Notes under the pieces: model-generated
Told to the model about the DNA's origin: nothing
Seen by the model: only the letters and a program-made list of their open reading frames with translations
Databases searched by the model: none
Shown: piece after piece, positions 60,458 through 64,000 of the stretch
Layout: each line of letters opens with the position of its first letter
How positions within the stretch are numbered: position 1 is the stretch's first letter
Made by a program: the position numbers and the translations under genes
From: Entophlyctis helioformis
Lineage: Eukaryota > Chytridiomycota > Chytridiomycetes > Chytridiales > Chytriomycetaceae
Direction of reading: 5' to 3'
Assembly: GCA_025526915.1 (NCBI GenBank)
Contig: JAHLKH010000037.1
Location: 1-64,000, forward strand
Length of the DNA: 64,000 bases

Positions 60458-61098
60458 ATGCGGCTGCTCTACGAAGGGGCCGCCAAGCCTTCGCGGCTGC
60501 CTGTGCCCGTCCCGACGCCTGCTGCTGCCCGCCTGGTGAGCGGCCGTCTGCTGCCGGCATGCTGCTGCGTCGTGCAGCCGTGTGCAGCTCTGCGTCTCGC
60601 TGTTTCCGAGACTGACCGATCCGGCATGTCTGCGCTCTGCTGCTCATCCAGGACGCCGCCGGCAACGACACCAACGACAACACCAACAACGCCGACACCG
60701 ACAACGCTGACACCGACACCGGCCGCGGCCCGCAGCCCTCCGAGGGCGTCGACGCCGGCCCCCACAGCGACTCGGACGGGCGCGACCTGCACGAGAGCGA
60801 CACCGACAACGACTGGCACTCGGCCAAGATGTCCACCGACGCCGTCGTCGAAGATGCCGACAGCGACGATGCCGGCGTGGACGACGAGTTCCTCGACGCC
60901 TACACCTACCCGCAGTCGCCCGTCAGCCCGTCCGCCACCGGCCCGCCCACCCCGCTGCACCCGCTCTCGCAGTCCGATGCCCACCTGCACACGCTGCTGA
61001 CCGATCCCGCCGGCGGCGACTTGGACCGCCATGTGCCGTCGGCCGTCGCTGCGGGATCCAGCCTGCTGGGTGCTGCGGCCGTCTCTGCCGCCATCGGA

Positions 61099-61137
<39 letters not shown>

Positions 61138-63565
61138 CCAACTGCTGCGAGTGCCACGGCCATGCCTGCGCCGGCTGCTGATCAGCACCATGCACATGTT
61201 GCCGGCGGCGACTTCAACGACGACGACCAGGACGACGACGACGACGACGACAACGTCCCTCTGTCGCTGATCGCCGACCAAGTCATTCCACCGCCGCCTG
61301 CCGACGTCGTGCGGCTGGCACCGACCGCCGGCGCACCCACCGTGCAGGCGGATCTGGCCTCTGTGCACGCATCGTCGCCAGACTCGACCGTGGTGGCTGC
61401 CGGTGCTCGCTCCTCTCCCCCCACAACCCCGCGGGCCCTGTCGCCTGTGCGGGCCCTGTCGCTCTCCAAGTCGGACGTCGGACGCTCTTCCGAGGCTTTT
61501 GCTCAAGACGGCGGTGCTGGCCAAAGCCCCTCGGGCAGCGGCAGAAGCAGCCCCAGCACCTCGAACAAGGGCAAGAGCAGAGGCAAGGGCAAGGGCAAGG
61601 GCAAGGACGGCCAGCTGCTGCCTGCGTCGGCCATGTACCAGCAGCGAGCGCCGCACACGACCCGGTCGCACCCCCACCTGCACATGCTGCACTCGGATCC
61701 GCAGCTGCAGAAGCTCAACTCGCGGCTCGACAGCATGGCGGCGGTTCCCGTGCCCGTGCCGGCGTTCATCTACAACAAGTACCAGAGCCAGATGCCGACG
61801 AGCATGATGGAGGATGCGCTGGCTGGCGGATCGTCTGCGTCGTCGGTGCACTCTGGCGCGCTGGTGCCCGACGGAGCCACCCCCAGAGAGGTACGTTTGT
61901 GCGCGATCGGTTGGTTGCTCGGAGCAGCAAAGTGGCTGGGCCACCCTGTGGCTGCAGACGGCGGCAGACAAGGAGACTGACGGGTCCGTTTCTGGCCTTG
62001 ACTTGGCATGCGCCGTGACGACGATCCCGACGAGCAGGCGACGTTGTTTGTGCCGCAGCCACTGCCGCCTGTGCAGCCGCCGCAGCCGTGGCAGCTCGCC
62101 GTGTCGGGCAAGGCCAACAAGAAGGGCAAGGGCAAGGGCAAGGGCAAAGGACCGCGCCACGAACGCAGCATCGGCGCGCTCAGCGTCGAGGCGGGCGGCA
62201 ACCGCAGCGTGTCGGTGGCCTCGGTCGCGGCAGACAGCCACGCCGACGGCTCTCGCACGCAGCCGAGCAATCGCCACGTCCAAGACCAAGGGCCGTCACA
62301 GGCCGAGGACGCCGCAACAGCAGCATCATCAGCAACAGCAGCGGGCCGGGCCGAGAGCAGCAAGGGGTCGGGGTCGGGCTCGTGGATCAAGCGCGTCACC
62401 AACAAGCTCAAGGTGTTGCGCAAGACCACGTCGACTCCGACGATTGCGTCTCAGCAGCAGGCGGACTTTCGGCGCTTTTACGAGCAGCAGCAGCAGCAGC
62501 GCATGCAGCAACAGCAGATGCAGCAGCAGCAGACGCAGCAGCAGCAGACGCAGCAGCAGCAGACGCAGCAACAGCAGACGCAGCAGCAACAAGCAGCGGC
62601 ACAGGGCGGCACGAGCACGCGCCAGACACACCGCGGCACGAGTGGCATAATCACGAGTGGCGCCACGGCTGAGTTTGCCATGAACGGCGCTCGAGCGGTG
62701 CACAACGCCACGCAGCAGCAGCAGCAGAAGCTTGCCCCTGCAGCCCAACAACCAACAAAGACGCACACGCACACGCAGGACATGCGCAGCAACACGCAGG
62801 AGACGCTTATTGGCGCAGACGATGCCGTGGCGGCGCACAAGCAACCGCCGCACGCGGCCAGCACAGCCGACGTTGCGCTTGTCGCGGCCAACGACGTTGC
62901 CGCCAACATCGCCAACATCAACGGCAACGGCGACATCAACGACGACGACGACGACGACTCGTGCCCCGTCTGCAAAGGTGCCATGAACATTGCCGACAAC
63001 ATCCCGTGCCCGGCCTGCAACGCCACGGGCCAGTTCTCGGCCACCCGTCCCAAGCGCCGCTGGGCCGTCTTTCCGTCGGCTGCTCCTCAAGCTGCGGATT
63101 CACACGGCCACAACTACCAACAGCACCAGCACCAGCACCAGCACCAGCAGGCAGCAGTGCCCACGTTCTCGCCTGCGTCGGCTGCCTTCAGCATCGCTCG
63201 CCAGGACTCGTCTGCCACGTTCGTCACCCCTTCGCCGTCGTCGTCGCCGCTGCCTGCCGAGCACCACGTGCCTGCCCACCTTGCGTCTGCCTCGCCCGTC
63301 GCTGGCCCGTATGCCGGCCTCCCGTCCAGCGGCGACCTGCCTTCTCCTGGATCGTGGCGTTCAAGCGGCGATGCCCAGCCCAAGCCAGCCCATGTCTCTT
63401 GGCATGCGCAGCCGTCGGCGTCCTCTCCACCGTCATCGTCGCGTCGACCAGCCAGCATCGGCCAGAACAGCACCGGCCAACACAGCGCCGGCAAGAGCAG
63501 CTTTGGCGCCAAGATGGGCGGCATGGCTCAGATCGCCGGCTGGTTCGGCCATCTCAAGCGCGGCA

Positions 63566-63596
<31 letters not shown>

Positions 63597-64000
63597 ACAG
63601 CAGCAGCAACAGGTTTTCAACGACCGGCGCTCAACGTCGCCGCTCTCGTCCCCTTCGCGATCGGCGTCGCCTGCGACCAAGCCCGTGCTGCCATCGCTGG
63701 ATCCCGGACCGATCAGCGAGTGGGCACGCGAGGCCAAGGAAGCCGAGCCGCTGGCAGCCGAGCGCGCCAAGGCCGAGACGTCGTGGACGCTCAAGCGCAC
63801 GCCGTACAACCGGTACAACGGCACGCACCACATGGGCCACGAGATTATCGCTCCTATCCCTGCAATGCATGGAGGCAACGGCGGCGACGACGACGACGAC
63901 GATGAGGACGATGTGCCACTCACACGGTCTCGCCATCAGTCGTCGCAGTCGCTCCACCTCCAACAGCCGATGCTGCAAGCTGCGCGATCGGCACAGACGC
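60458..64000 (+). CDS. partial low-complexity protein with zinc-ribbon-like motif, runs off the window
   Basis: Exons are 60458..60535, 60652..61890 and 62038..>64000. At least 1093 residues are seen, and the 3' end is missing. Exon 1 encodes MRLLYEGAAKPSRLPVPV. Exon 2 is very acidic, then Ala- and Ser-rich, with a GKGKGKG stretch that recurs in exon 3. A basic helix (SWIKRVTNKLKVLRKT) precedes QQQ(Q)T repeats. A C-x2-C-x9-C-x2-C motif (CPVCKGAMNIADNIPCPAC) like half of a DnaJ zinc domain follows. After it come MAQIAGWFGHLKRGK, a 16-residue Gln run and a poly-Asp segment. I do not recognise the family. Confidence 0.68.

Noticed and set aside
60469..62289. 606-residue minus-strand frame opposite the edge gene
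   Set aside because: Made of repeats complementary to Ala, Asp and Gly-Lys codons; spans clear splice sites of the plus-strand gene.

Overview
The window is eukaryotic nuclear DNA from a fungus. It is GC-rich, with many short GT-AG introns (mostly 50-150 bp), intergenic gaps that are often under 300 bp, and proteins rich in CAG-encoded Gln runs and other simple repeats. Fungal markers include a velvet-domain regulator, an Sfp1-type zinc-finger protein, HSP104, a Ypk/Gad8 kinase, and a secreted class-3 lipase with Kex2-like sites. A kinetochore SKA1 homologue (absent from yeasts, which use the Dam1 ring) and a DDX60-type helicase point to an early-diverging, probably zoosporic (chytrid-like) fungus. 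That placement is inference. All splice junctions were read by eye and tested by reading-frame arithmetic, so some exon ends may be off by a few bases.

Layout. 0.1-2.2 kb: 5-hydroxyisourate hydrolase and allantoicase, divergent across 56 bp. 2.3-6.1 kb: Gln-rich Sfp1-like factor. 6.8-12.6 kb: AONS-type aminotransferase and a 1167-residue helical-repeat protein sharing a promoter with paired E-boxes. 12.6-19.2 kb: PPR-like protein, dynein roadblock light chain, a seven-helix membrane protein and SKA1. 19.4-25.8 kb: DDX60-type helicase. 26-28.9 kb: a 100-residue unknown, tRNA-Glu, a paralogue of the seven-helix protein, and calmodulin. 30.6-34.2 kb: long coiled-coil protein. 34.5-39.3 kb: Ypk/Gad8 kinase diverging from a ceramide synthase. 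39.5-41.5 kb: urate oxidase diverging from ureidoglycolate lyase. 41.5-48.2 kb: V-ATPase subunit E, YKT6 and HSP104. 49.3-51.6 kb: lipase, tRNA-Leu and a decayed retroelement-like ORF. 51.9-60.2 kb: velvet protein, SAPS-domain protein and RAMP4. From 60.5 kb to the edge: a partial low-complexity protein with a zinc-ribbon-like motif.

Functional links. Four enzymes of urate breakdown to glyoxylate and urea sit in two head-to-head pairs about 38 kb apart. Each pair shares a promoter under 70 bp that carries one GATA-factor site. The kinase/ceramide synthase pair joins two genes whose products are functionally coupled in yeast (TORC2-Ypk1 controls ceramide synthase). Three small conserved genes (roadblock, RAMP4 and, less certainly, calmodulin) appear to have their start codon alone at the end of exon 1, directly followed by an intron.
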